Below are positions 20,272-29,670 of a stretch of DNA of 64,000 bases, piece by piece. A program made the position numbers and the translations under genes. The stretch spans positions 62,001-126,000 of the forward strand of contig NZ_JAPFBW010000005.1 in assembly GCF_026153205.1 (NCBI RefSeq). Reading direction: 5' to 3'. Position 1 is the first letter of the stretch, and every line of letters starts with the position of its first letter. The notes below the pieces were generated by a model. That model worked only from the letters and a program-made list of their open reading frames with translations, ran no database searches and had not been told where the DNA came from. This stretch comes from Aquabacterium sp. A7-Y. GTDB lineage: Bacteria; Pseudomonadota; Gammaproteobacteria; Burkholderiales; Burkholderiaceae_C.

Positions 20272-20874
20272 ATGGATTCCGAGCTCAGGAACACCGCCAT
20301 GAGCAGGCCGCTTCACAAGTCGACTGTTGCCGAGTACCTGGCCTGGGAGGAGCAGCAAGCCGAACGCCACGAGTTCTTCCGCGGTGAGGTCTTCGCGATG
20401 GTCGGCAACCGGCGCGGTCACGGCCGCGTGGTCGCCAACTTGATGCGGCACCTCGGGAACCATCTCGACGACAGCCCTTGCCAGGCTTTAAGCGAGAACA
20501 TGAAGGTCCGGGTCGGTGACGAGGCCGTCTTGTATCCCGACGTCTTCGTGACCTGCGACAGGCACTACGGTCCGAACGAAATCGACTTCACGGCGCCCGT
20601 GGTGATCATCGAGGTGTTGTCGCCATCGACCCAGCGCTGGGACCGCAGCGAAAAGTTCGCCACTTACCGCAAGCTGCCGTCACTGCGCGAATACGCACTG
20701 ATCGATCCCGATACGCGGCGGGTCGAAGTCTTCCGGCCGCAGTCGGACCGCAGCTGCCTCTACTTCGACATGACCGAGCAACACGTCCTGGCGCTGGCAT
20801 CGATCGGATTCGAGTTGAGCTGCGTCGATCTGTTCAAGGGCATGGAAAGCAACGAGAACAACCCGCCGCCATGA
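20272..20874 (+). CDS. Uma2 family (DUF820) endonuclease-like protein
   Basis: 200-residue protein with a PD-(D/E)XK-type nuclease fold of the Uma2 family, whose biological role is not established. The typical start LAWEEQQAERHEFFRGEVFAM is followed by ALSENMKVRVG, the metal-site PDVFVTCD, IIEVLSPSTQRWDRSEKFATYRKLPSLREY and a LIDPDTRRVEVFR strand. An alternative ATG at 20299 would remove nine residues and fits the family start equally well. Uma2 genes are highly multiplied in cyanobacteria and scattered in other bacteria. This copy stands alone, without an obvious antitoxin or mobile-element partner. Confidence 0.85.
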   Translation: MDSELRNTAMSRPLHKSTVAEYLAWEEQQAERHEFFRGEVFAMVGNRRGHGRVVANLMRHLGNHLDDSPCQALSENMKVRVGDEAVLYPDVFVTCDRHYGPNEIDFTAPVVIIEVLSPSTQRWDRSEKFATYRKLPSLREYALIDPDTRRVEVFRPQSDRSCLYFDMTEQHVLALASIGFELSCVDLFKGMESNENNPPP

Positions 20875-20910
20875 GCTTGCGCACGCCCGGGCGCCGCCCA
20901 TCCTGCCCGT

Positions 20911-21303
20911 TCAGAGCTCCGGCCTGTGTCGCCGAGCCTGCTCGAGCAGCACCTTGACCCGCTCCAGCAGCTGGTCGATCTCGAAGGGCTTGCGAAGGAA
21001 ATCGTCATACCCCTCCGCGAGGCCGTGCAGCATGGCCTCGGGCACCCCGCTCATCATCAGGATCAAGGTGGCCGCATGACGATCGATCGCGCGCACGGCC
21101 TCGATCAGCTGCGCCCCGTTCATGACCGGCATCATGTGGTCGGTGATGATGAGATCCGGCTTCGCCTCGTCGAGGATCTCCAGCGCCCGCCGCCCATTGC
21201 TCGCGACGGCGACCTGGTAGCCCTCCTCACTCAGCGTGAGCGCGAGCGCTTCCAGGTTGGAGAACTCGTCGTCGACGACCAGGATGCTCGGCACGGCAGT
21301 CAA
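20911..21303 (-). CDS. Single-domain response regulator (CheY-like)
   Basis: 130-residue receiver domain without an output domain. It has the acidic pair DDE at residues 11-13, phospho-acceptor Asp55 in LIITDHMMP, a Ser in LMMSG at the Thr/Ser switch, and Lys in FLRKPFEID. It probably passes phosphate on, or acts by protein contact. The start is TTG at 21303, inside the stop of the upstream KaiC-like gene (TTGA). The gene is the third of a coupled histidine kinase/KaiC-like/regulator operon on the minus strand. A downstream GTG in frame is possible but would lose three residues. Confidence 0.88.
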   Translation of the reverse strand: MTAVPSILVVDDEFSNLEALALTLSEEGYQVAVASNGRRALEILDEAKPDLIITDHMMPVMNGAQLIEAVRAIDRHAATLILMMSGVPEAMLHGLAEGYDDFLRKPFEIDQLLERVKVLLEQARRHRPEL

Positions 21304-22736
21304 CCCTGATGATCGACGGCCGGGTCATCCAGGCCGATGCGCAATCCGCCCGCCGTCAGCACGACCTCGCGGGTCTGCTGGCTGTAGCGGGTGCCGCGCA
21401 TCTTGCCGATCGAGGCGAAGCGCCGGGTGAATGTGCCGTGTTGCAGGCGCAAATTGAGCACGTTGTCGCTCAGCGCGGAAAGGCTGGGAGTCGACACCAG
21501 TCGCGACTCCCTGCGAGGATCGCTCTCCTCCATCGTGACGAGGGTGGTCACCCCCGCGCGCCGCAGTTCGTTGGCGAGACTGGCGAGGAACAGGTCGCCA
21601 CGTTCGCCATAAGCCGGAGCCAACAGAAAACCGCCCAGGCTGTCGATCACGACCCGTCGCGCCCCGGTCTGCCGGACTGCGTCCAGCAAGCGATAGGCGA
21701 GCTCGTCCAGCATGTTCTCCCCGAGGGGGTGCCATGCAAAGGTCAATGACCCTTCCGCTTCCCGCGCGGCCAGGTCCAGACCGAACTCCCGCCCGATCTG
21801 CATCAGGAACTCCGGCGATTCGTAGAAGCTGAAGAAAAGCGCTGGCGAGGCGACGCTGGCGCAGGCGGCGAAATGAAGCGCCAGCACCGTCTTGCCGCTG
21901 CCCGCATCGCCCGAGATGGCGGTGATGCTGCCTTCCGGGACGCCCCGGAGCGCGATCATGTCGTCGAGCCCCGGTATCCCGGTGCTGACCGGCTTCAGCT
22001 CGATGGCCCCGCCCGGCGACTCCCGGTGCGCGGACTCGAAGCGCGGGTAGACGACGATCCCGTCGGCGCCGATGCGGAAGGCATGGTTGCCGCGCAAGGT
22101 GGCGCTGCCGCGGAACTTCACGACCTCGATGTTGCGCTCCCGGCGCGGCCCATAGGCCCGTTCGCGCATCAGCAGAATGCCGTCCACCATGGTCTGCTCG
22201 GCCGAGACCGGGCGGTCGGCGGCATCGCTCGTCAGCAGCAAGGTGGTGCAGCCACTGAGGACCGCGTGCGCCTGGATATCGCTGATGAACAGCTTGAGAT
22301 CTTGCTCGGAGGCCGCCGCGGTGGCGGCCATCACTAGGCCGTCGAGCACGAGCACGTTGGCCTTGCTCTCGCGCATCTCGGTGCGCAGCAGCTTCACCAC
22401 GCCGGCCAGCCCCTCGTCGCGCAGGGCGTTGAAGCCGCTGACGTAGTGAATCGACTGCGGCACCGCCGCGGGGTCGAAGAAGGACATCGCCTGCAGGTGC
22501 TGGAACAGCCGTGCGTGCGACTCGGCCAGCATCGTGACGTACACCACCCGGCCGCCCCGCGCCACCTGGTTGAAGCAGATCTGGTTCGCCAGGATGGTTT
22601 TGCCGGCGCCCGGCGAGCCCTGGACGATATAGACCCCGGCCTTGATCAGCCCCCCGCCCAGAAGTTCGTCCAGGCCCGGCACGCCGGCCGGCAATCGTGA
22701 AAGCGTCTGAGGTGCGTCGGAGTCCGGTTGCGTCAC
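21300..22736 (-). CDS. KaiC/RAD55-like double ATPase domain protein
   Basis: 478-residue protein with two tandem RecA-like domains, the architecture of the circadian clock ATPase KaiC. Domain 1 has Walker A GSPGAGKT at residues 40-47; domain 2 has GDAGSGKT near residue 270. The C-terminal tail KMRGTRYSQQTREV corresponds to the KaiC CII end. The catalytic EE pair of KaiC is altered: domain 1 reads MLAES and domain 2 FYESP, so only one Glu remains in each. It starts with GTG inside the stop of the histidine kinase gene (GTGA). No kaiA or kaiB is present, so a timing role is unproven; a KaiC-type signalling ATPase is the safer call. Confidence 0.88.
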   Translation of the reverse strand: MTQPDSDAPQTLSRLPAGVPGLDELLGGGLIKAGVYIVQGSPGAGKTILANQICFNQVARGGRVVYVTMLAESHARLFQHLQAMSFFDPAAVPQSIHYVSGFNALRDEGLAGVVKLLRTEMRESKANVLVLDGLVMAATAAASEQDLKLFISDIQAHAVLSGCTTLLLTSDAADRPVSAEQTMVDGILLMRERAYGPRRERNIEVVKFRGSATLRGNHAFRIGADGIVVYPRFESAHRESPGGAIELKPVSTGIPGLDDMIALRGVPEGSITAISGDAGSGKTVLALHFAACASVASPALFFSFYESPEFLMQIGREFGLDLAAREAEGSLTFAWHPLGENMLDELAYRLLDAVRQTGARRVVIDSLGGFLLAPAYGERGDLFLASLANELRRAGVTTLVTMEESDPRRESRLVSTPSLSALSDNVLNLRLQHGTFTRRFASIGKMRGTRYSQQTREVVLTAGGLRIGLDDPAVDHQG

Positions 22737-23548
22737 GTTGAAAGTCCAGAAGAGTCGGTGTGCGGCGGCACGAGCGGAAGGTGGACGGTGAAACACGAGC
22801 CGGTATTCGGTCCGGCCTCGACTTCGATGGAACCGTGGTGCGCCTCGACGAGCCGGCCGACGATCCAGAGCCCGAGACCGAAGCCCCCGTTCACGTTCGC
22901 GCCCGAAACCACACGCTCGAACTTCTCGAAAATGCGCCTGCGGTCACCTTCGTCGATGCCGGGCCCACCGTCGGCCACGGAAAGGCAAGCCGTCTTTCCG
23001 TCCCCCATGCACGCCCGTATGGTAATGGGACTGCCGCCGCCGTATTTAACGGCGTTGGACAACAGGTTGGACAGGATCTCTTCGATGGCCTGCGCATCCC
23101 AATGCCCGACGATGCCGGGGTCGATGTCGGTCCTCACCGCGATGCCATGAAAGGCAAACTCTTCCGCGTGCAGTTCGACGACGTCGGCCACCAGCTCGTG
23201 AAGACGGACCGCCTCGGGCCGGATGAGGAAATTCCCGGCATTCAGGCGCGTGACATCCAGGAGCACCGTGGCCCGCTTGACGTAGTTGGCGAGCATCCGG
23301 CGCGCACGCTGGAGCTCGTGCTGTATCCGCTCCAGCTGCTGACGTGCGGCAAGGCGCTCGATCGCGGCGAGCTGCATCGCGAGCGCGTTCATCGGGCTTC
23401 TCAACTCGTGTGCCGCGATCAACAGGAAATCGTCGCGGGCCTGGACGGCACGCTGGCTTTCAATGAGACGGTTTTGCAGTTCCGTCACCGGTGCCGCGAT
23501 GGCATCGGCGACATGGCCCGAAGGGCCCAGCTCTTCAGCACTGGACAA
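22733..23548 (-). CDS. Histidine kinase without a sensory domain
   Basis: 271-residue cytoplasmic kinase with only about 35 residues before the dimerisation domain. His47 sits in AAHELRSPMNAL. The ATPase domain shows the N box NLLSNAVKYGGG, the G1 box DGGPGID, the F box IFEKFERV and the G2 box GFGLGLWIVGRL. There is no membrane segment. The start is TTG 23548 because no ATG or GTG gives a longer family match. The gene opens the operon and overlaps the KaiC-like gene by four bases. Input probably comes from the KaiC-like protein or another partner, as with clock output kinases, but this is inference. Confidence 0.85.
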   Translation of the reverse strand: MSSAEELGPSGHVADAIAAPVTELQNRLIESQRAVQARDDFLLIAAHELRSPMNALAMQLAAIERLAARQQLERIQHELQRARRMLANYVKRATVLLDVTRLNAGNFLIRPEAVRLHELVADVVELHAEEFAFHGIAVRTDIDPGIVGHWDAQAIEEILSNLLSNAVKYGGGSPITIRACMGDGKTACLSVADGGPGIDEGDRRRIFEKFERVVSGANVNGGFGLGLWIVGRLVEAHHGSIEVEAGPNTGSCFTVHLPLVPPHTDSSGLST

Positions 23549-24097
23549 CGGCTGCTCCGGAAAACCTGGGCAGGCGGCCGGACCGGCCGATGCTCGCCCC
23601 AGAAGGATGGAGGTGGATGCTCATGGGCGATAGGTCCGCAGGGACGGCTGGGTCGTTTCCAAAGGACGCCGTGGCGCCTCCGCCGGAAGGGAGTGCGCAC
23701 AGCAGGGCTCACTGTACACGAGACAAACCAGCCGACGACTTAGGGCGGCGGTCCAACAAATGGGCGCCTCGCAGCAAGCACTCGCCCGCTCACCGACCGC
23801 CGGCTGCAGGTCTGCTTCGCGCCACACATCGGGCTGGGCGCGACCTCACACCTCTCAGAAAGACCGCTACGAAGTGAAGCGATCCGTTCATCCCCTCGCC
23901 ATGCTGCCCGCAAGGGCGGTCACGCCCAAAAAGTCGCATCTCGGCCGTCGCCGGAGCGCCGCGCCGCCGAGAAGTCGGGCCCCTCACTCTATGCTGTAGG
24001 GTACCGCGCCGCGGCCCGAAATCCGCTTCCGCTCGGGCGGGATGGCGCCAACCCGGAACCACCAGCATCAAGACGAGCGCCGAGACAACCCGATCCC
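23549..24097. other. Divergent intergenic region without recognised gene
   Basis: 549 bases between the kinase operon (minus) and the M48 protease (plus). Both must be started from here. Short open frames exist on both strands but have noncoding character, and none matches a known family. No clear -35/-10 pair or operator could be assigned by eye. Confidence 0.5.
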
Positions 24098-25921
24098 ATG
24101 GATGTGTGCAAGGAACCGGGCGGCAGGCTGTTGCCGCCCCTGCTGGCAGCGGCCGCCTGCGCCGCCGCCGGCTTTCACCAGCTGATGCTGCTGGTGCCGC
24201 TCGCGCTGTTCCTCGGGCTGCCTGTGCTGTGGTACCGGCAGACCTTTCTGGCCGTGACCGCGGGCCTGGCCTTCGTGATCCTGGCCTGGCTGGTGCAGCC
24301 CGCCGCACGCCATCGCCTGCGCTACCTGGGTCGCGCGGAAGCCGCGGTCCTGTACGCCTGGGTGGACCGGCTCAGCGAGCGGCTGGATGCGCCGCGCGTG
24401 CAACGCATCGCCCTCAGCAAGGAGTTGAACGCGGGCGCGCTCGAATTGCACCGCGGCAGCTCGCTGCGGCCGACCTGCCGCGTGCTGGTGCTGGGCCTGC
24501 CCCTGCTGGCCGTGCTCGACGAAGCCGCGCTGAAGGCGGTGGTGGCGCACGAACTGGGCCACTTCTCGCGTCAGCACGGCCGGCTCGGCCACTGGCTGTA
24601 CCGGACCCGGGCCGCCTGGTCGGCCCACCTCGCACCGACCGAAACCCACGACCACGCCCCGTGGCAACGGGCAGCCGCGGCCTTCGCGCGCGCTTTCGTC
24701 CCCTGGTTCGAACGCCACAGCCTGGCACATGCCCGTGCCTGTGAATTCGAGGCCGACCGCTGCGCGGCCCGCGCCGTCGGCGCGGCCGCGGTGGGGCGGG
24801 CCCTGGTGCAGCTGGAGCGGGCGGCCGTGCGCTGGAACGAGGAGGCCCGCGTGGCCCTCACGCGCTGGCAGTTGCACCAGCCGCAGCCCCTCGACCGGAG
24901 TCTGGAGACCCTGGCGGCGCGGCTGCGCAAGCCGCCCGCCGATGCGGCGGCGCTCGACATCCGGCTCCGGACCGCCCGGCATGACGGCAGCCATCCGCCG
25001 CTCGGCGAACGGCTGCGGGCGCTGCAACTCGATGCAGCCAGCCTGGACGCCACGCTGCCGCCCGCAGCCGAAACCGCCGGCCCGGTCCTGCTCGGCCGGC
25101 ACTGGGACCGCCTCGCCGCCGAGCACGACAGCGCCTGGGCCCGGGAGCAGGCGCCGCGATGGGCGCTCCGGCATGCCGCGCTCGGGGTCCTGGCGGAACG
25201 CCGCGAGCAGCTCCGGCACGAGGGTCTGCTCGACCTCGAACGGCTGAGGCTGGAGTGCATCGTGGGGGAGCCCGACGAGGCCGAAGTGCTGGCCGAAGCG
25301 CTGGCCCACCGCAGCGACAGCGATGACCCGACGCCGACCTTCCACCTCGCCTGCAACAGGATCGCGCGCCACGGCAACAGCGCGGCCGTGCCGCAGCTGC
25401 TGTCGTGCATCGAGAGCTCGGCGGCCTGGGCCGCGCCGGTGCGCGCCTTCCTGCACGACCACGCCGACATGGCCGGGCTCTCCGACCACGAGCGGGCCGC
25501 GAACCTGCAGCTGCTCCTCAAGGCCGAGGAGCGCCGCGCCCGGGCCGCCGCGACCGTGCTCGACGCAGCGCGCCGCGGCAGCTTCATGGCCGCCCGGCTC
25601 GACGACACCCAGAAGGCCGCGCTGGCGGCGGCCCTCGCCGCCTGGCCGGCGGTCAGCGCCGCATGGTGCGTCGGGGCGGTCGCGCGCATGGACGACCGGC
25701 GGCGCTACGAAGCCTGCCTGCTGATCGTGCGGGTCGCGCCGCAGCCGCTGTCGGAGCTCGGCCTGGACGAGGACGGCGCCTCGCTGGAGCTGCAGGACCT
25801 GCTGGCCACCTTGATCGAACCTGCACTGCTGCCCCTGGTGTGGACCCGCTTCACGACCGAGCCGCTGCCCCTGGCCGTGCAAGCTGCCGTGGAGCGGATG
25901 CCGTCATCGCGCCTGCACTGA
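24098..25921 (+). CDS. M48 family metalloprotease, membrane-associated
   Basis: 607-residue protein. The N-terminal 70 residues hold two hydrophobic segments (FHQLMLLVPLALFLGLPVLW and FLAVTAGLAFVILAWLV). The catalytic zinc motif HELGH lies near residue 152 in VVAHELGHFSRQHGRLGHW, and the third ligand Glu is probably in ACEFEADRCAAR near 215, where the EFEAD pattern matches Ste24/HtpX-type M48 peptidases. The C-terminal 350 residues are Ala/Arg/Leu-rich, apparently helical, and lack a recognised domain. M48 enzymes degrade damaged membrane proteins or process lipoproteins; the substrate here is unknown. Confidence 0.88.
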   Translation: MDVCKEPGGRLLPPLLAAAACAAAGFHQLMLLVPLALFLGLPVLWYRQTFLAVTAGLAFVILAWLVQPAARHRLRYLGRAEAAVLYAWVDRLSERLDAPRVQRIALSKELNAGALELHRGSSLRPTCRVLVLGLPLLAVLDEAALKAVVAHELGHFSRQHGRLGHWLYRTRAAWSAHLAPTETHDHAPWQRAAAAFARAFVPWFERHSLAHARACEFEADRCAARAVGAAAVGRALVQLERAAVRWNEEARVALTRWQLHQPQPLDRSLETLAARLRKPPADAAALDIRLRTARHDGSHPPLGERLRALQLDAASLDATLPPAAETAGPVLLGRHWDRLAAEHDSAWAREQAPRWALRHAALGVLAERREQLRHEGLLDLERLRLECIVGEPDEAEVLAEALAHRSDSDDPTPTFHLACNRIARHGNSAAVPQLLSCIESSAAWAAPVRAFLHDHADMAGLSDHERAANLQLLLKAEERRARAAATVLDAARRGSFMAARLDDTQKAALAAALAAWPAVSAAWCVGAVARMDDRRRYEACLLIVRVAPQPLSELGLDEDGASLELQDLLATLIEPALLPLVWTRFTTEPLPLAVQAAVERMPSSRLH

Positions 25922-26029
25922 ACGCGCCTGCCGACCGCCGAAGGTCCGCGCGCCCGAGCGCGGCAAACTGGTCGCGGCGCACGCCTGGTTCGAGGGCCTC
26001 ACACGCCCTTGGCGGGTCGAGACGAAGCT

Positions 26030-26047
26030 GCGCGCTAGCTAGCGCGC
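26030..26047. repeat. Perfect 18-base palindrome between convergent genes
   Basis: GCGCGCTAGCTAGCGCGC is fully self-complementary. It lies 108 bases after the M48 gene stop and 8 bases after the end of the convergent yqaA-like gene. As RNA it would form a weakly looped stem on either strand, but no T-run follows. It may act as a bidirectional terminator or a protein site. Confidence 0.5.
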
Positions 26048-26055
26048 CGCGGCGC

Positions 26056-26535
26056 TCATCCCCCGGGTGCCGGAAACATCCACAGCAGCGCAAACGTCAT
26101 CACCACGTAGCGACCCAGCTTGCCGATCGCCATATAAAAGAGGCAGCGCCAGAACGGCATCTCCAGCCAGCCGGCCACGCCGCACAGCGGGTCGCCGACG
26201 ATCGGCAGCCAGGACAGCAGGCAGGCCTTGGGTCCCAGACTGCCCAGCCAGTTGAGCAGGCGGACCTTGGGATGTTGGTGCGTCAGGTGCTCGTAGGCCT
26301 TCTCGGCGCCGTAACCCATCCAGTAGGTGATGGCGCCGCCGACGGTATTGCCGGCGGTCGCGACGAAGATGGCCGGCCAGAGCAGCTCGGGGTTGAGCTG
26401 CAGCAGACCGAACAGCGCCGGCTCCGAGCCGAGCGGCAGCAGCGTCGCCGAAACCAGCGCCACGGTAAACAGCGTGCTCAGGCCGTACTCCGGCAAGGCC
26501 AGCATGCCGAGCAGATGATGGAACCAATCCTCCAT
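26056..26535 (-). CDS. YqaA/DedA-type membrane protein
   Basis: 159-residue inner-membrane protein of the YqaA family, a short relative of the DedA (SNARE-associated) flippase-like proteins. Several hydrophobic segments are present. Family stretches include LVSATLLPLGSEPALF, ATAGNTVGGAITYWMGYGAEK and SWLPIVGDPLCGVAGWL, the last resembling the re-entrant loop of DedA proteins. The ATG at 26535 gives the usual length. DedA relatives influence membrane homeostasis and lipid-carrier recycling; YqaA itself has no proven substrate. It is divergent from dusB with 197 bases between. Confidence 0.87.
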   Translation of the reverse strand: MEDWFHHLLGMLALPEYGLSTLFTVALVSATLLPLGSEPALFGLLQLNPELLWPAIFVATAGNTVGGAITYWMGYGAEKAYEHLTHQHPKVRLLNWLGSLGPKACLLSWLPIVGDPLCGVAGWLEMPFWRCLFYMAIGKLGRYVVMTFALLWMFPAPGG

Positions 26536-26732
26536 GGCGGCGGATTATCGGCAGCCGGGCGCGCCCTGGCAGTCGGCCGGACACGGACGCGCCCGCTGCA
26601 GCGGGTTGCACCGCAGCAAAGGCCGGCGCCGCCACGGCGCTCAACGATGCAAACAGGGCCTCAGCGCCGCCCGGCGGCCGGCAGCCGCTATACTCTGCCT
26701 CCTTTTTCAGCACGCCCCACACCTTCGTCCCC

Positions 26733-27782
26733 ATGCAGATCGGCCCGTTCGAACTGGCGAATCCGCTTTTCGTCGCGCCCATGGCGGGCGTCACGGACCG
26801 GCCTTTCCGCCGCCTGTGCAAGCGCCTGGGCGCCAGCTACGCGGTCAGCGAGATGGTGACCTCGCGCCGCGACCTGTGGGACAGCCTGAAGACCTCGCGC
26901 CGCGCCAACCACAACGGCGAGGTCGCCCCCATCGCGGTGCAGATCGCCGGCACCGAGCCCATCATGATGGCCGAGGCCGCCGCCTACAACATCGACCGCG
27001 GGGCCCAGATCATCGACATCAACATGGGCTGCCCGGCCAAGAAGGTGTGCAACAAGTGGGCCGGCTCGGCGCTGATGCAGGACGAGACGCTGGCCTTGCG
27101 CATCGTCGAGGCGGTCGTCACCGCCTGTGCACCTCGGGGCGTTCCCGTCACCTTGAAGATGCGCACCGGCTGGTGCCAGCAGCACAAGAACGCGCTCAGC
27201 ATTGCGCGCGCCGCCGAGTCGGCCGGCATTGCGATGCTGACCGTGCACGGCCGCACCCGGGAGCAGGGCTACAAGGGCGAGGCCGAGTACGAGACCATCG
27301 CCGCCGTCAAGGCGGCGCTGCGCATCCCGGTGGTCGCCAACGGCGACATCACCAGCCCCGAGAAGGCCAAGGCGGTGCTGCAGGCCACCGGCGCCGACGC
27401 GCTGATGGTCGGCCGCGCCGCGCAGGGCCGGCCCTGGATCTTCCGCGAGATCTCGCACTACCTGGCCACGGGCGAGCATGCCGTGCCACCGCGGGTGCGG
27501 GAGGTGCAGGACTGGCTCACCGAGCACCTGCACGACCACTACGACCTGTACGGCGAGTTCACCGGCGTGCGCACCGCGCGCAAGCACATCGGCTGGTATG
27601 TCCGCTCGCTGCCCGGCGGCGAGGCCTTCCGCGCGCACATGAACACCCTCGAGACCTGCGAGCAGCAACTGTCCGCGGTGTCCGATTTTTTCCATAGCCT
27701 GGCTGCGTCCCGAGAGCGCCTGCCCAGCGCAGGCCCCGCATCGAACGACGCCGCCGAGCACCTGACCCGGGAAGCCGCATGA
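26733..27782 (+). CDS. dusB: tRNA-dihydrouridine synthase B
   Basis: FMN enzyme that reduces a specific uridine in the tRNA D-loop to dihydrouridine with NADPH. The 349 residues carry the Dus barrel: FVAPMAGVTDRPFRRL at the start, DINMGCPAKKVCNKWAGSAL with the catalytic Cys, TLKMRTGW, LTVHGRTREQGYKGEA, and the FMN phosphate site VVANGDITSPEKA plus ADALMVGRAAQGRPWIF. Subtype B is supported by the coupled fis gene, as in E. coli dusB-fis. Stop and fis start overlap (ATGA). The C-terminal 30 residues past the Dus domain are variable. Confidence 0.95.
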   Translation: MQIGPFELANPLFVAPMAGVTDRPFRRLCKRLGASYAVSEMVTSRRDLWDSLKTSRRANHNGEVAPIAVQIAGTEPIMMAEAAAYNIDRGAQIIDINMGCPAKKVCNKWAGSALMQDETLALRIVEAVVTACAPRGVPVTLKMRTGWCQQHKNALSIARAAESAGIAMLTVHGRTREQGYKGEAEYETIAAVKAALRIPVVANGDITSPEKAKAVLQATGADALMVGRAAQGRPWIFREISHYLATGEHAVPPRVREVQDWLTEHLHDHYDLYGEFTGVRTARKHIGWYVRSLPGGEAFRAHMNTLETCEQQLSAVSDFFHSLAASRERLPSAGPASNDAAEHLTREAA

Positions 27783-28015
27783 GCAAGAAAAACATCGAAG
27801 AGTGCATCCGCAGCAGCTTGGAGTCCTACTTCAAGGACTTGCGCGGCGAAGAACCGCACTCGATGTACGACATGATCCTGACCATCGTCGAGAAACCGCT
27901 GCTCGAAGTGGTGATGCAACAGGCCGACGGCAACCAGTCGCGTGCCGCCGAATGGCTGGGCATCAACCGCAACACGCTGCGGCGCAAGCTCGTCGAGCAC
28001 AAGCTGCTGAAATGA
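27779..28015 (+). CDS. fis: Fis family nucleoid and transcription factor
   Basis: Small DNA-bending protein that activates rRNA and tRNA promoters and shapes the nucleoid. It has 78 residues, somewhat shorter than E. coli Fis (98) as is usual in betaproteobacteria. The C-terminal helix-turn-helix is GNQSRAAEWLGINRNTLRRKL, the most conserved part of the family. The N-terminal activation hairpin is reduced. It is translationally coupled to dusB. purH follows after 81 bases and may or may not share the transcript. Confidence 0.95.
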   Translation: MSKKNIEECIRSSLESYFKDLRGEEPHSMYDMILTIVEKPLLEVVMQQADGNQSRAAEWLGINRNTLRRKLVEHKLLK

Positions 28016-28096
28016 AAGGCGGGGCCGCCCGCCGGCTCCGCCACCGCTTCCCGTCCCACCGCGCTTCCCCACCGAGCCTTCCTACCGAGCCCCACC

Positions 28097-29665
28097 ATGC
28101 AAGCCCTGCTCTCCGTATCCGACAAGACCGGCATCGTCGAATTCGCCCAAGCCCTGCACGCGCAGGGCGCCAAGCTGCTGTCCACCGGAGGCACGGCCAA
28201 ACTGCTGGCTGAAAAAGGCCTGCCCGTGACCGAGGTGGCCGAGGTCACCGGCTTTCCCGAGATGCTGGACGGCCGCGTCAAGACCCTGCACCCGCGCATC
28301 CACGGCGGCCTGCTGGCACGCCGCGACCTGCCCGAGCACATGGCGGCGCTGAAGAGCCACGGCATCGGCACCATCGACCTGCTGATCGTCAACCTCTATC
28401 CCTTCAGGCAGGCCACCGCGCGGCCCGACTGCACGCTGGAAGACGCGATCGAGAACATCGACATCGGCGGCCCGGCGATGCTGCGCGCCGCCGCGAAAAA
28501 CTGGCAGGACGTGGCGGTCGTGATCGACCCGAGCGACTACGAGCGGGTGCTCACGGAGCTGAAGGCCGGCCGCATCGAGCGCGCCACCAAGTTCTTGCTG
28601 GCCAAGAAGGTGTTCGCGCACACCGCCGCCTACGACGGCATGATCACCAACTACCTGACCGCGCTCGAAGAGGGCTCGGAAGCCGCCACCGCCGCGGTGC
28701 CCCAGCGCGCCGACTGGCCGGCCGTCTTCAACCTGCAGCTGCACAAGACGCAGGACATGCGCTACGGCGAGAACCCGCACCAGGGCGCCGCCTTCTACCG
28801 CGACGCCCAGCCGGTGGCCGGCAGCCTGGCGCACTACCGCCAGCTGCAGGGCAAGGAGCTGTCCTACAACAACATCGCCGACGCCGACGCGGCCTGGGAA
28901 TGCGTCAAGACCTTCGACGCCCCGGCCTGCGTGATCATCAAGCACGCCAACCCCTGCGGCGTGGCGGTGGCGGGCAATGCGGCCGAGGCCTATGCCAAGG
29001 CCTTCAAGACCGACTCGACCTCGGCCTTCGGCGGCATCATCGCCTTCAACCAGACGCTGGACAAGGCGGCGGCGGAGCTGGTCGCCAAGCAGTTCGTCGA
29101 GGTGCTGATCGCCCCGGCCTACAGCCCGGAGGCGCTGGAGATCTTCAAGGCCAAGCAGAACGTGCGGCTGCTGCAGGTGCCGCTGGCGCGCGACGCCAAC
29201 CCCTATGACTTCAAGCGTGTCGGCGGCGGCGTGCTGCTGCAGTCGGCCGACGCGAAAAACGTCGCGGCCAGCGAGCTGCGTGTGGTGACGGCCAAGCAGC
29301 CCACCCACGAGCAGATGCAGGACCTGCTGTTCGCCTGGAAGGTGGCCAAGTTCGTCAAGAGCAATGCCATCGTGTTCTGCGCCGGCGGCATGACGCTGGG
29401 CGTGGGCGCCGGCCAGATGAGCCGCATCGACTCGGCGCGCATCGCCTCGATCAAGGCCGAGAACGCCGGCCTGACCCTGGCCGGCTCGGCGGTCGCGAGC
29501 GACGCCTTCTTCCCGTTCCGGGATGGCCTGGACGTGGTCTGCGACGCGGGTGCCACCTGCGTGATCCAGCCGGGCGGCAGCATGCGCGACGACGAGGTCA
29601 TCGCCGCGGCCAACGAGCGCGGCATCGCGATGGTGCTGACCGGCACCCGCCACTTCCGCCACTGA
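28097..29665 (+). CDS. purH: Bifunctional AICAR formyltransferase / IMP cyclohydrolase
   Basis: Catalyses the last two steps of purine synthesis, AICAR to FAICAR to IMP. The 522-residue protein has the N-terminal cyclohydrolase domain (residues 1-about 195: [39 protein letters not shown] [18 protein letters not shown]). The C-terminal transformylase domain contains the catalytic Lys-His pair in IIKHANPCG, plus [13 protein letters not shown] and [11 protein letters not shown]. It ends at [19 protein letters not shown] GTRHFRH, as in the family. Length equals typical proteobacterial PurH. A strong hairpin follows the stop. Confidence 0.97.
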   Translation: MQALLSVSDKTGIVEFAQALHAQGAKLLSTGGTAKLLAEKGLPVTEVAEVTGFPEMLDGRVKTLHPRIHGGLLARRDLPEHMAALKSHGIGTIDLLIVNLYPFRQATARPDCTLEDAIENIDIGGPAMLRAAAKNWQDVAVVIDPSDYERVLTELKAGRIERATKFLLAKKVFAHTAAYDGMITNYLTALEEGSEAATAAVPQRADWPAVFNLQLHKTQDMRYGENPHQGAAFYRDAQPVAGSLAHYRQLQGKELSYNNIADADAAWECVKTFDAPACVIIKHANPCGVAVAGNAAEAYAKAFKTDSTSAFGGIIAFNQTLDKAAAELVAKQFVEVLIAPAYSPEALEIFKAKQNVRLLQVPLARDANPYDFKRVGGGVLLQSADAKNVAASELRVVTAKQPTHEQMQDLLFAWKVAKFVKSNAIVFCAGGMTLGVGAGQMSRIDSARIASIKAENAGLTLAGSAVASDAFFPFRDGLDVVCDAGATCVIQPGGSMRDDEVIAAANERGIAMVLTGTRHFRH

Positions 29666-29670
29666 AACCC

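Noticed and set aside
25922..26040. Short plus-strand frame after the M48 gene, ending KLVAAHAWFEGLTRPWRVE then TKLRAS
   Set aside because: It reads like a protein end but has no start, no ribosome site and no family I recognise, so it is not called as a gene.
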